Assembly (NCBI GenBank): GCA_963976395.1
Contig: CAXBLG010000005.1
Span: forward strand, 38,541 to 102,540
DNA: 64,000 nucleotides
Source of the DNA: UBA11612 sp963976395
GTDB lineage: Bacteria; Pseudomonadota; Alphaproteobacteria; Rhodospirillales; Rhodospirillaceae
Direction of reading: 5' to 3'
Positions 38,116-47,085 of the stretch are shown here, piece by piece. Position 1 is the first letter of the stretch. Every line of letters begins with the position of its first letter. Both the position numbers and the translations under genes were made by a program. The notes under the pieces were generated by a model, which did not search any database, was not told the origin of the DNA, and saw only the letters and a program-made list of their open reading frames with translations.

Positions 38116-38530
38116 AGGTCTACGTCGGTCAGATCAGGCGAGTACCGCCGATCAGAAGTTCCAACACCAGTGGCTTGCGTAATCGCCTCTGGGACTTCTA
38201 AGCAAAAAGCGGCACGCGGGTCTTCCCCACGTATTTCGCAAACCAGGCACTAGACCCACAACATCTTGAAGTCGCAAGAATTTATCAACCGCCAATACAA
38301 CGCGCGGCTGTGGAAAAACCCCAAATTTCCTTGACTCATCAAGGCCTCACCCCTTTTGATTACGGCGCAATCGAGTTTTGGCCCTGATCTTGCCAGCTAC
38401 GCCACCAGTTTTGCGGCCCCCGGCCTACCCTGGAGGCTGCTCTTTCAAGATACACAAATCTCGTTGTCGGACGTCGCGCGACGTGCGCGTGACATTTCGC
38501 GTCATTGAGCGCAACTACGGAGACCAAGGC
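38116..38530 (+). promoter_or_regulatory. Long leader/intergenic region before the cold-shock gene
   Basis: About 415 bases separate the S10 gene from the cold-shock gene. The S10 end is followed by a loose inverted repeat (AGAAGTTCC at 38154-38162 with GGGACTTCT at 38191-38199). TTGACT at 38331-38336 could be a -35 box, but no convincing -10 follows at 17 bases. If it is used, the cold-shock mRNA would have a leader of about 170 bases, as many cold-shock genes do. No protein-like frame was found here. Confidence 0.35.
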
Positions 38531-38734
38531 ATGGCGACAGGAACTGTGAAGTGGTTCAATAAGGTTAAAGGCTATGGGTTCATCCAACCCTCAGACGGCG
38601 GCAAAGATGTGTTTGTCCATATCACTGCGGTCGAACGCGCAGGTATGGATTCGCTAACAGAAGGCCAAACCGTCAGCTACGACATGATAGAGGAACGTGG
38701 AAAAACAGCGGCCGCCAACCTCAAGGCCCAATAA
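38531..38734 (+). CDS. Cold-shock protein (CspA family)
   Basis: The 67-residue product starts MATGTVKWFNKVKGYGFIQP and contains RNP1 (KGYGFI) and RNP2 (VFVHI), the single-stranded nucleic acid-binding motifs of the CSD fold. It acts as an RNA chaperone. The longer frame from 38378 is rejected: the family starts exactly at MATGTVKWF, after a GGAGACC site. A GC hairpin follows the stop. Confidence 0.97.
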   Translation: MATGTVKWFNKVKGYGFIQPSDGGKDVFVHITAVERAGMDSLTEGQTVSYDMIEERGKTAAANLKAQ

Positions 38735-38742
38735 AACGCTTT

Positions 38743-38763
38743 GGCGGCGCGCACAGCACCGCC
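38743..38763 (+). terminator. Possible terminator of the cold-shock gene
   Basis: GGCGG, an 11-base loop and CCGCC, followed by GCAAAATTT, lie nine bases after the stop codon. The short stem and weak T-run make it only a candidate. Confidence 0.35.
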
Positions 38764-38878
38764 GCAAAATTTAAGAAACGGCGGCATACTTGCGTGGTGT
38801 GTCGCCGTTACCTTTTTAGGGTTTAGCTGAACGGGGAGCTCAACTAGAGTCAGCGTCACACATAAGGGGAGGACACAG

Positions 38879-39805
38879 ATGGCATTCGATCCAGTAGACC
38901 TTAAAGATAAGAAGGTGTTGATCACCGGCGTAACCGGACAAGTCGCGCGGCCTCTGGTAGACGCCTACGCCAAAATCGCCGACGTATATGCCATGGCGCG
39001 GTACGGCAAAGCCGAAGACCGCAAAGCCATGGAGGCGGCAGGCGCAACGCCTGTGAAAGCCGACTTGAACGATCCTGCTTCACTCTCCGCCGTGCCGGAC
39101 AACTTGGACTACGTCATCAACGCCGCCGTCGCAAAATCCGGTGACTTTGCCGAAGATTTGAAAGGCAATGCCGAAGGCGTCGGCCATCTCATGGCCCGCT
39201 GCAAGAACGTGAAGGCTTTTCTGCACATCTCAACCACAGGCGTGTACGCCCAGGGCAGCCAAGATCCGCGCCCGGAATCAAGCCCGTTAGGCGACAATCA
39301 CAAAAGCCTGCTGCCAACCTACTCTATCTGCAAGATAGCTGCTGAAAGCGTCTGCCGCTTTGCCGCGTCGATCTACGGCATCCCCACCACCATTGCGCGG
39401 CTGAACGTGCCTTACGGCGACAACGGCGGCTGGCCGGCCATGCACCTGGAGTCCATGCGCAAGGGCGAGCCCATCATCGTTCACCCGACAAGCCCGAATT
39501 TTTACAACCCGATTCACGTGGACGACTATATCGAGAAAATTCCGCGCCTGCTGGCCTGCGCCAGTAAGGATGTCACGCTGACCAATTTCGGCGGCTCGCA
39601 AAAAGTAAGCATCGAGGAATGGTGCGCCTACCTGGGCGAGTTGACCGGGCTAAAGCCCACTTTCGTGCCCAACGCCATGGCCTTCGGCAGCATCACCATC
39701 GATCCGACGAACATGCACAATCTGATCGGCGAAACCAAAGTGGATTGGCACGACGGCATCAAACGCATGGTCAAGGCGCTGGCGCCGGACACATTGGCGG
39801 CGTGA
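38879..39805 (+). CDS. NAD-dependent epimerase/dehydratase family protein (extended SDR)
   Basis: The 308-residue protein opens with a Rossmann nucleotide site (KVLITGVTGQVARPLVDAYA, GxxGxxA) and has the STTGVY region and catalytic YSICK (Tyr-x3-Lys) near residue 147. Later blocks NPIHVDDYIEKI and NLIGETKVDW fit extended SDRs that act on sugar nucleotides or hydroxysteroids. The substrate cannot be assigned. A GGGGAGGA site precedes the ATG. Confidence 0.85.
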   Translation: MAFDPVDLKDKKVLITGVTGQVARPLVDAYAKIADVYAMARYGKAEDRKAMEAAGATPVKADLNDPASLSAVPDNLDYVINAAVAKSGDFAEDLKGNAEGVGHLMARCKNVKAFLHISTTGVYAQGSQDPRPESSPLGDNHKSLLPTYSICKIAAESVCRFAASIYGIPTTIARLNVPYGDNGGWPAMHLESMRKGEPIIVHPTSPNFYNPIHVDDYIEKIPRLLACASKDVTLTNFGGSQKVSIEEWCAYLGELTGLKPTFVPNAMAFGSITIDPTNMHNLIGETKVDWHDGIKRMVKALAPDTLAA

Positions 39806-39836
39806 GAACCCGCCTCCTGAACAGAAAATTTGCGGC

Positions 39837-40394
39837 TTAGAAATTGTTTTCGAGAATTTGCTTGGCCAGCATTTCTTCCATGATCCGGCGAATGGATTTA
39901 TCCGGGCTTGAATGCCGCACGGAAATTCCAAAACTTACATCGCCGATCGCCACAGCAACCCCATCTCCCCAGTACAGGGATTGGTCGCCATAAGGCAACG
40001 GTTCCGGTTCGTTGGGAATAACATGTTCCGCCGCGGCTTCATGGAAAGACTCTAGAAAGTGCTTCGGGCCGTCGCTGCCCTCCGGCCAGAACATGGCATT
40101 GAGAATGGCGTAGGTGCCGCCCTCTTCCGGCACTTCGCTAGTCCCCCAGTAACAAGTGGAGGAATATGCACCGTCGCGGGTAACGCCGTCGTCCCGTCGA
40201 TCGCCCGACCTGACGGCAACTCCAATAACCCGCTGCACCTGCGCAGCACTAATCATGTCACATGCATTGATCCGCGCCGCGCCACCATCAGATGCAGGAT
40301 CATCCGCACCAGGTTGAGCCACAAGGGCCACCGCGAGGCCCGTACCCACAAGGCCCGCCACCACCAAAATTGCCGCGATACCGCGCAATTGCAT
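39837..40394 (-). CDS. Uncharacterised exported protein
   Basis: From Met at 40394 the 185-residue product has a hydrophobic N terminus (GIAAILVVAGLVGTGLAVAL) acting as signal or anchor, then a globular part with two Cys in NACDMISAAQVQRVIG and SSTCYWGTSE, which could form a disulfide. The pattern recalls DUF3558-like exported proteins, but I do not claim membership. The frame is open to 40454; the shorter start puts the signal peptide at the N terminus. It diverges from the HpnN-like gene. Confidence 0.6.
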   Translation of the reverse strand: MQLRGIAAILVVAGLVGTGLAVALVAQPGADDPASDGGAARINACDMISAAQVQRVIGVAVRSGDRRDDGVTRDGAYSSTCYWGTSEVPEEGGTYAILNAMFWPEGSDGPKHFLESFHEAAAEHVIPNEPEPLPYGDQSLYWGDGVAVAIGDVSFGISVRHSSPDKSIRRIMEEMLAKQILENNF

Positions 40395-40530
40395 CCTCAA
40401 ATCCTCCAAAGGCAGAAATTGTTCGTGCTTTATTATAGTCTCACTGTAGGGCAAAAGGCGACACTGCTATCCTTGCCCACCGCGCTCCGTTTTGCACACA
40501 TCATTAGGCTCCCTATATTTCTCACCCGAC

Positions 40531-43152
40531 ATGTTGAAAACATTTGCCCGCGCCCTTGTTGGTTTTAGTTGCCGCCGTCCCTGGACGGTGCTCGGCGCCG
40601 CGCTTTTTGCGGCCGTGCTTGCGCTGGCTGGGGCCGCCGAAACTCTAACCTTTAATACCGACACCCGCGCACTATTTGACCGCGACTTGCCCTTCCGAAT
40701 TGCCGAACGCAATTTTGAGATTCAGTTTCCCAGCGAATTCGATCTCACCGTTGCTGTCATTGATGGACCGACTGCGCCGGGCGCACAATCGGCCGCGAAC
40801 CGCCTTGCCGAGGCCTTGGCCCCGCACACAGAAACCTTCACGTTCGTTCGCAATCCAACCGGCGGATCATTCTTTGAGAAGAACGGACTGTTGTATCTAT
40901 CGACCGAAGAGTTGGACGCACTCGCCGCCGATCTCGCCGTCGCGCAGCCCTTGCTGGGGGCGATTGCCACAGACCGTAATGCCCGAGGACTCCTTCGCTT
41001 GCTTGAACTTGCCTACACCGCAGCAGCGGAAGGCGAAGACGCCACCAGCGCCTTTGCACCGGCCGCCGCGCAATCCGCCGATGTCATAGACAAGGTGCTA
41101 AGTGGTGTGCCGGCAAGCATGGATTGGGAAAGTCTGTTCACGGCTCTTACACCGCCCGGTCAATCGGCCCGCGCCATGGTCGTTTCCAAACCTGTCTTAG
41201 ACATCTCAGCCCTTCAGCAAGGCGAATCTGCGGCCGCATTGATCCGCGCCACGGCACGCGATCTCGGCATCACCCCTGATAACGGCTACCGCCTGCGCCT
41301 GACAGGCCAGATTCCTCTGAACGATGAGGAGTTCGCCACGGTTGCGGAAGGCACAAGCATTGCCGGACTTGTCGCCATCACGTTGGTTGCCCTTCTATTA
41401 TTCTTAGCCCTGGGCTCGGGCCGCGCGGTTGCGGCGGCCGTCCTCACACTTATCATCGGCCTTCTCCTCACCCTTGGCTGGGCGGCCCTTTCCGTCGGCG
41501 AACTCAACCTCATCTCTGTTGCCTTCGCCATTATGTTTGTCGGCCTTGCTGTGGATTTCAGCATTCAGTTTTGCACCCGCTACCGCGCCGAACTTTATAA
41601 CAAGTCGAGCAGCACCCGCGCGCATGGAGAGGCGCGCGACACAGCGCTCGAGAATACCGGCGCCGTCATGGCAAAGCCGTTACTGTTGGCAGCCGTTGCC
41701 ACGGCTCTTGGATTTTTCTCATTTCTACCGACCGATTATCGCGGCGTCTCCCAGCTCGGCGTCATTGCCGGTGGCGGCATGCTGATTGCCGTGGTGCTCA
41801 GTTTCACCGCGCTGCCCGCATTGCTGGCCCTTGGCCGACCTCGCGCCGAAGCGTCTCACGTTGGCTACCTCTGGGCAGCACCGATCAACCGCGCCCTAAT
41901 CGCCCGGCGCCGCATGGTTCTCATTCTCGCCGGGCTCGCCGGGCTTGTTGCCCTCGCGGCTTTGCCGCGCCTCGTGTTCGACTTCGATCCCCTCAAGCTC
42001 AAAGACCCGGAAACGGAATCCATGTCCACCGCTTTGGACCTCATGGACGACCCCCTTGTGAATCCCAACACGCTCAATGTGCTGATTGAAAATGAGGACG
42101 GGGTCCGCCCGCTTGCAGAAAAATTGAACGCGCTACCCGAAGTGGGTCACACCGTGACGGTGTTCGATCTCATTCCAGAAGATCAAGACACCAAGCTCAC
42201 CATTTTAGATGATCTGTATCTCATTCTCGGCCCTGCTCTGGACCCCGGCACCGATGCACAACCATCTTCCGATGATATTCGAGCTGCCGCCGCCAAGGCC
42301 TTGGAAAGTGCGAATGCCTACCTTGCCTCGGACGACGCGACTGGTGAATTACAGCAGAGCGCCGCCCGGCTCAAACCGCTCCTAGAGCGTCTGGTAAAAG
42401 AGGCAGACGACGACACCCTTACATCTCTCTCCCGCGCCCTCCTGACTGGTTTTGAAGACGCGCTGACGCCTCTGAAAACTGGGCTTGAAGCCGCGCCTAT
42501 TACTATTGGCGATCTACCGCAGGATTTGCGCGATACCTTTATCGCCCAGGACGGCCGGTACCGCATTCAAATCGCGCCCGCCGATCTCACTCCGGACATC
42601 GCCACCCTCACTCGCTTTGTGCAATCCGTGCGCACCGTCGCCCCAAACGCCAGCGGCGACCCCGTCGTCATTTTTGAAACCGGAAATCTCGTTACGCGTG
42701 CCTTTGCGTCGGCGGCAATTTTCGCCGTCATAGCCGTAAGCATCTTGTTGATCTTTGTCATGCGCCGGATTGGTGATGTTCTGCGTGTACTCGCACCGCT
42801 CACACTGGCGGCGATTCTCACCCTCGGCACCTGCGCGGCCATTGGATTCTCACTGAACTTCGCCAACATCATCGCCTTGCCGCTCTTGCTCGGCGTCGGC
42901 GTCGCCTATCCGATTTACTTCATCACGACCTGGCGTGAGGGTGAGGCCACATTGCTCGCCGCCCCGTCGGGCCGCGCCATGCTCTTTAGCGCGCTGACCA
43001 CCACGGCAGCCTTCGGCAGCCTCGCCCTGTCAGCTCATGTCGGCACTGCCAGCATGGGCATCCTGCTCACCATGGCGATGGCCTATACATTGATTGCGAC
43101 GTTGATTGTTTTGCCGGCTTTATTAGGCGCGCCGCCGGAGAACGCATCTTAA
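40531..43152 (+). CDS. hpnN: Hopanoid-associated RND transporter HpnN (MMPL family)
   Basis: The 873-residue protein has the RND/MMPL plan: a helix at the start (RPWTVLGAALFAAVLALAGA), a periplasmic domain, six helices (around 290-430), a second helix and periplasmic domain, and six more helices to the end. FNTDTRALFDRDLPFR and TDRNARGLLRLLELAY are blocks I associate with HpnN, which moves hopanoids to the outer membrane. The facing gene encodes an HpnM/MlaC-like protein, which supports the call. The ATG at 40531 is chosen although its ribosome site is weak. Confidence 0.85.
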   Translation: MLKTFARALVGFSCRRPWTVLGAALFAAVLALAGAAETLTFNTDTRALFDRDLPFRIAERNFEIQFPSEFDLTVAVIDGPTAPGAQSAANRLAEALAPHTETFTFVRNPTGGSFFEKNGLLYLSTEELDALAADLAVAQPLLGAIATDRNARGLLRLLELAYTAAAEGEDATSAFAPAAAQSADVIDKVLSGVPASMDWESLFTALTPPGQSARAMVVSKPVLDISALQQGESAAALIRATARDLGITPDNGYRLRLTGQIPLNDEEFATVAEGTSIAGLVAITLVALLLFLALGSGRAVAAAVLTLIIGLLLTLGWAALSVGELNLISVAFAIMFVGLAVDFSIQFCTRYRAELYNKSSSTRAHGEARDTALENTGAVMAKPLLLAAVATALGFFSFLPTDYRGVSQLGVIAGGGMLIAVVLSFTALPALLALGRPRAEASHVGYLWAAPINRALIARRRMVLILAGLAGLVALAALPRLVFDFDPLKLKDPETESMSTALDLMDDPLVNPNTLNVLIENEDGVRPLAEKLNALPEVGHTVTVFDLIPEDQDTKLTILDDLYLILGPALDPGTDAQPSSDDIRAAAAKALESANAYLASDDATGELQQSAARLKPLLERLVKEADDDTLTSLSRALLTGFEDALTPLKTGLEAAPITIGDLPQDLRDTFIAQDGRYRIQIAPADLTPDIATLTRFVQSVRTVAPNASGDPVVIFETGNLVTRAFASAAIFAVIAVSILLIFVMRRIGDVLRVLAPLTLAAILTLGTCAAIGFSLNFANIIALPLLLGVGVAYPIYFITTWREGEATLLAAPSGRAMLFSALTTTAAFGSLALSAHVGTASMGILLTMAMAYTLIATLIVLPALLGAPPENAS

Positions 43153-43162
43153 CCGTCCCAGC

Positions 43163-43774
43163 TTATCCACCTGCGGCCAGTTTCGCGGTTGATGCGCGCA
43201 TATGGCCGATCAGATTATCGACCCCGCCCTGACCCAACACGGCGGCGAACTCACCCCGGCGCATCGCCAGTTGGCTGACCGCACCATCCATATAAATATC
43301 TATGATCCGCCAGGTCTCGTCCTTCTTTCGCAGACGATAATTTAACGCGACAGTTTCGGTACTGGCATGCAACTCCGTATTCACCATCACATTGCCGCGA
43401 CCAGCGTCGGTCTCGCTCTTGATCTCAAAGCGCTCACCGTCGAAGCCGTCAAACTGCGAGGCGTAATTGGCGATTGTCCACTCGGCAAAAGCATCCACCA
43501 TATCGGTGCGTTCGCTTTCGCTCATCTGTTGCCACGCCGCACCGGTCGATACCCGCGCCATGGTCTCAAGATCGAACACCTCGCGGACCACCGGCGCCAA
43601 CCGGTCACGCCGTCCCGTAAATTTAAGGGCAGCCGCATCCTTCATGTTTGATAGCAAAACACTGTGCAATCTATCGACCACAGCGGTCGACTCGCCCGCC
43701 GCATGCGCGCCAGCCTGCGCCACGATCATCGTCGCGCAAACAAAACAAGCGGCAAGAAATAAGCGATGCAACAT
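43163..43774 (-). CDS. hpnM: MlaC/HpnM-like periplasmic lipid-binding protein
   Basis: The 203-residue product has a signal peptide (FLAACFVCATMIVAQAGAHA) and the MlaC/Ttg2D fold marks: REVFDLETMARVSTGAAWQQM, DAFAEWTIANYASQFDGFDGE, then YRLRKKDETWRIIDIYMDGAVSQLAMRRGEF. Family members carry phospholipids or, as HpnM, serve hopanoid trafficking. Convergence with the HpnN-like gene at ten bases favours the HpnM reading over a phospholipid Mla system; no MlaE/F partners are here. Confidence 0.82.
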   Translation of the reverse strand: MLHRLFLAACFVCATMIVAQAGAHAAGESTAVVDRLHSVLLSNMKDAAALKFTGRRDRLAPVVREVFDLETMARVSTGAAWQQMSESERTDMVDAFAEWTIANYASQFDGFDGERFEIKSETDAGRGNVMVNTELHASTETVALNYRLRKKDETWRIIDIYMDGAVSQLAMRRGEFAAVLGQGGVDNLIGHMRASTAKLAAGG

Positions 43775-44208
43775 CAGAAACTCCTATACTAGAGCCGTAT
43801 ACTGCACTGCTGATATTGGCAACTGTATGGCGCTTGGCCAAATGAACAGGGTGCGGAGCACGCCCCGCACCGAGGCGGAACACATGCCCTTGCATCACGC
43901 CCCTTCTATAGCGCCGGTGCTTTTTCTACCAACGAGCGCACACATTACCGCTTTTCCAGAGAATCGGGCCCAGGTCCACGCGCCATTTTATTCGTTACAT
44001 TTAGTGACAGCGTTAAAGCCGAAGCCCTGCGCGTACAGCCACCAGGTCCACGGAAAACAGCCCCTAGGGCCATTCCTGAGCGCAGCAGTTAGAGCCTTCC
44101 TCAATCCTCAGAATTGCTCCTTTGTTTCGGCTACAAATTTGAATACCCTTGGGTATCTAAGGTCTAATTCCGCGTCCGAAATGGACGGTCTCGAATGAAA
44201 AGGCCCAA
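43775..44208. other. Divergent intergenic region with two palindromes
   Basis: These 434 bases separate the HpnM-like gene from the S1C protease gene. I see a GC hairpin, GGTGCGG/CCGCACC, at 43850-43871 and a perfect short palindrome ATACCCTTGGGTAT at 44143-44156, about 52 bases before the protease start. An open frame covers much of the region but its composition does not look coding. No RNA gene was recognised. Confidence 0.4.
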
Positions 44209-45120
44209 ATGAAGAAGGTTGCACTCTATAGCCGCTCCAACCGCAGCCGCGCTCGCGGCAGCGCGCAGGCGCCTGCCGCAGAGACCGCCGCGCCGGAAAC
44301 ACCCTCTGCACCGAAAAAGGGGTGGCGCAGTTTCTACGCTCGCCACGAACGCCCAGTACTCGCCATCGGCAGCGGCGTGTTCACCCTGGTGGCCATTTTC
44401 GGCTACGCGCTGATCACCACGCCCTTATCGCTGACCCAAAAAGATATCGACCTCGCCGTCCAGCATACCCTTGAGAATATGCCGCCGGGATATTCCATGG
44501 CGTCGATGGCCTACGAAACCGTGCGACCGTCGGTGGTGCGCGTACGCGCCTACAAAGAAGACGAAGAAGGCGGCGAAGACAAACCCGAGGGCACCGGCAC
44601 CGGCGTGGTCATTGTCGATAGCGGCATTATTCTGACTAATTTTCACGTGGTCGGCTCGGCCCATTCCATCAAAGTGACCTTCGTCGACGGCTCTGAATCC
44701 GAGGCCGACATCATCTCCGTGCAACCGGAAGACGATCTGGCGGTTCTCCAGGCCAAAGTTTTACCGGACGACTTGATCCCCGCGACCATGCGGTCCACCG
44801 CCGACTTAGCCTTGGGCGACGAAGTGATTGCCGTTGGCTATCCCTTCGGCATTGGTCCGTCTGTTTCCTCCGGGGTGATCTCCGGTCTTAGGCGCGAGTA
44901 CCGCACACCGGAAGGCGAGCGCGTTCTCTCCAACCTCATTCAGTTCGACGCTGCCGCCAATCCCGGAAACTCGGGCGGGCCGTTGGTTACGGCCGACGGC
45001 GAAGTGATCGGAATCGTTACAGCTATTCTTAATCCGTCGGATCAGCGCGTGTTCATCGGCATCGGCTTTGCCGTGCCTATTGAAAATGCCGCCTCCGCCG
45101 CCGGCATGTCGCCATTCTAA
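44209..45120 (+). CDS. S1C-family trypsin-like serine protease, membrane-anchored
   Basis: The 303-residue protein has a basic cytosolic start, one membrane helix (about 48-70, PVLAIGSGVFTLVAIFGYAL) and a DegP-like protease domain with the triad His in LTNFHVVG, Asp in EDDLAVL and Ser in GNSGGPL. There is no PDZ domain after it; it ends shortly after the protease fold. It heads an operon with MoxR, DUF58 and VWA proteins (24 bases to moxR), so it probably acts in the same envelope process. Confidence 0.9.
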   Translation: MKKVALYSRSNRSRARGSAQAPAAETAAPETPSAPKKGWRSFYARHERPVLAIGSGVFTLVAIFGYALITTPLSLTQKDIDLAVQHTLENMPPGYSMASMAYETVRPSVVRVRAYKEDEEGGEDKPEGTGTGVVIVDSGIILTNFHVVGSAHSIKVTFVDGSESEADIISVQPEDDLAVLQAKVLPDDLIPATMRSTADLALGDEVIAVGYPFGIGPSVSSGVISGLRREYRTPEGERVLSNLIQFDAAANPGNSGGPLVTADGEVIGIVTAILNPSDQRVFIGIGFAVPIENAASAAGMSPF

Positions 45121-45143
45121 CATTCGAGTAAAAGCGGGGGGCT

Positions 45144-46160
45144 ATGGATACCAACGAGCCGATGAGCACCGATGTTTCAGCGCTGATGGAACGTGTGCTG
45201 TACGAAGTCAAAAAGGTCGTCGTCGGCCAAGACCACTTTCTTGAACGTGTCCTTGTCGCCATCCTTGCCCAGGGTCACCTGCTGGTGGAAGGCGTGCCCG
45301 GCCTGGCTAAAACCCTGACCGTCAAAACCCTCGCTAAATCCATTCGCGGCAACTTTAAGCGCATTCAGTTCACCCCGGACCTTGTGCCCGCGGACCTTGT
45401 TGGTACGCGTATCTACAATCAAAAGACCGGCGAGTTCACCACATCCCTCGGCCCGGTGTTTGCCAATCTACTGCTCGCCGACGAAATCAACCGCGCCCCG
45501 GCCAAAGTGCAGAGCGCATTGCTTGAGGTCATGCAGGAATACCAAGTGACCATCGCCGGCCAAACCCACGAAGTGCCGCGGCCGTTTCTGGTCATGGCCA
45601 CCCAGAATCCCATCGAGACCGAAGGCACCTATCCGCTCCCCGAGGCGCAGGTGGATCGGTTCATGATGAAAGTGCTGGTGGGTTATCCGACCGAAGAGGA
45701 AGAATTCGTGATTGTCGAGCGCGTGACGGGCATCGCCACAACCGTTGCCGCAGTCGCCAACACCGAACAGCTTTTGGCCGTCCAGGAAAAATGTCGCAGT
45801 GCCTACGTAGACCCCGCACTCATGCAATATGCGGTGCGCCTGTCCTCCGCCACCCGCGATCCCGAAAAATACGGCCTCGGCGATCTGGCCAAATACATCA
45901 CCTTCGGCGCCAGCCCGCGCGCGACCATTCACTTGATCGAGGGCGGGCGGGCGCTGGCTTTCCTGCGCGGCCGCGACTACGTGCTGCCCGAAGATGTGAT
46001 GGATCTTGCGCCCGATGTCTTCCGCCACCGGATCGTCTTGTCCTACGAAGCGCTGGCAGACGGGCTCACCGCAGATCAGATCATTTTGCGCATCATGGAG
46101 CACGTCGCCGCTCCTGAAAAACCGCTGGAGAGCCATGTCACCGCTTCCGCCCAATCCTGA
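45144..46160 (+). CDS. MoxR-family AAA+ ATPase
   Basis: The 338-residue protein has Walker A as GVPGLAKTLTVKTLA (note Ala in place of Gly, usual for MoxR), Walker B LLLADEINRAPAK, sensor MATQNPIETEGTYPLPEAQ and the C-terminal lid. MoxR ATPases act as chaperones with DUF58 and VWA partners, here encoded next with overlapping starts. The annotation is secure; the client is unknown. Confidence 0.96.
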   Translation: MDTNEPMSTDVSALMERVLYEVKKVVVGQDHFLERVLVAILAQGHLLVEGVPGLAKTLTVKTLAKSIRGNFKRIQFTPDLVPADLVGTRIYNQKTGEFTTSLGPVFANLLLADEINRAPAKVQSALLEVMQEYQVTIAGQTHEVPRPFLVMATQNPIETEGTYPLPEAQVDRFMMKVLVGYPTEEEEFVIVERVTGIATTVAAVANTEQLLAVQEKCRSAYVDPALMQYAVRLSSATRDPEKYGLGDLAKYITFGASPRATIHLIEGGRALAFLRGRDYVLPEDVMDLAPDVFRHRIVLSYEALADGLTADQIILRIMEHVAAPEKPLESHVTASAQS

Positions 46161-47085
46161 AGCGGTCCTGCGGCGCCTGGAATGGACGGTCATCCGCAGG
46201 TTGGACGGCCTGCTGCACGGTAATTACCGTTCGCTGTTTCGCGGCTTCGGCCTCGACCTCGCGGACCTACGCGAATATCAGGTGCACGACGATGTCCGGC
46301 ACATCGACTGGAACGTCACGGCGCGTATGCAAATCCCTTACGTGCGCGAATACAACGAAGACCGCGAAGTCACCGCCTGGTTCCTACTCGATCTCAGCCC
46401 TTCAATCGACTTCGGCTCGACCGCCATCAAGAAGCGCGCCGTGCTTATCGATTTTCTCGGCGTGCTCGCGCGTCTGCTCACCCGCCACGGCAACCGCACC
46501 GGTGTTTTGCTTTATGGCGGCGGTGTCGATGCCGTCATTCACCCGCGCAGTGGACGGGCTCACGTCCTGCACATTCTCAATCGCCTGATGACCCGGCCAG
46601 AAATGTCCACCGCACCGGAAACGGACCTGTCCGAATTCATCACGACAGCCCAGCGGATCATCAAACGGAGATCTCTCGTTTTTCTTGTCTCCGATTTTAT
46701 CAGCACGCCGGGCTGGGCCGGGCCGCTCGCACGGCTTGCCCAACGACATGAGTTGGTCGCCGTGCGCCTTTACGACGCCCTGGAAATGGACCTTCCCGAC
46801 ATCGGCCTCATTGTCATGCAAGACTCCGAGACCGGCGAGCAAGTGTTTGTAGATACGCACGATAAGGGCTTTCGCAAACGCTTTGCTGCAATTGCTCAGG
46901 CACGGGAGGCGGAATTACGGAGCGCCTTGTCCAGCGCGGGCGTGGATACATTAGAGTTATCCACCACGGATGATCTGATTGATGCTATTCTAAGATTTGT
47001 GGATTTACGCAAACGCCGCAGCCAACGAGTCGGCGGCGGATTGCCGAAACATTTGGAAGCGCGCCATGACCTTTCTGTGGCCTAA
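46135..47085 (+). CDS. DUF58 domain protein
   Basis: The 316-residue product from ATG 46135 begins MSPLPPNPEAVLRRLEWTVIRRLDGL and has the DUF58 hallmark FGLDLADLREYQVHDDVRHIDWNVTARM, then a VWA-like fold with FLLDLSPSIDFG. DUF58 proteins partner MoxR ATPases. Its start overlaps the moxR end by 26 bases, indicating coupling. No membrane helix is visible, unlike the longer DUF58 forms. Confidence 0.93.
   Translation: MSPLPPNPEAVLRRLEWTVIRRLDGLLHGNYRSLFRGFGLDLADLREYQVHDDVRHIDWNVTARMQIPYVREYNEDREVTAWFLLDLSPSIDFGSTAIKKRAVLIDFLGVLARLLTRHGNRTGVLLYGGGVDAVIHPRSGRAHVLHILNRLMTRPEMSTAPETDLSEFITTAQRIIKRRSLVFLVSDFISTPGWAGPLARLAQRHELVAVRLYDALEMDLPDIGLIVMQDSETGEQVFVDTHDKGFRKRFAAIAQAREAELRSALSSAGVDTLELSTTDDLIDAILRFVDLRKRRSQRVGGGLPKHLEARHDLSVA

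Noticed and set aside
43467..44198. Large open frame opposite hpnM and across the gap
   Set aside because: It is antisense to a convincing lipid-binding protein and then enters non-coding DNA.
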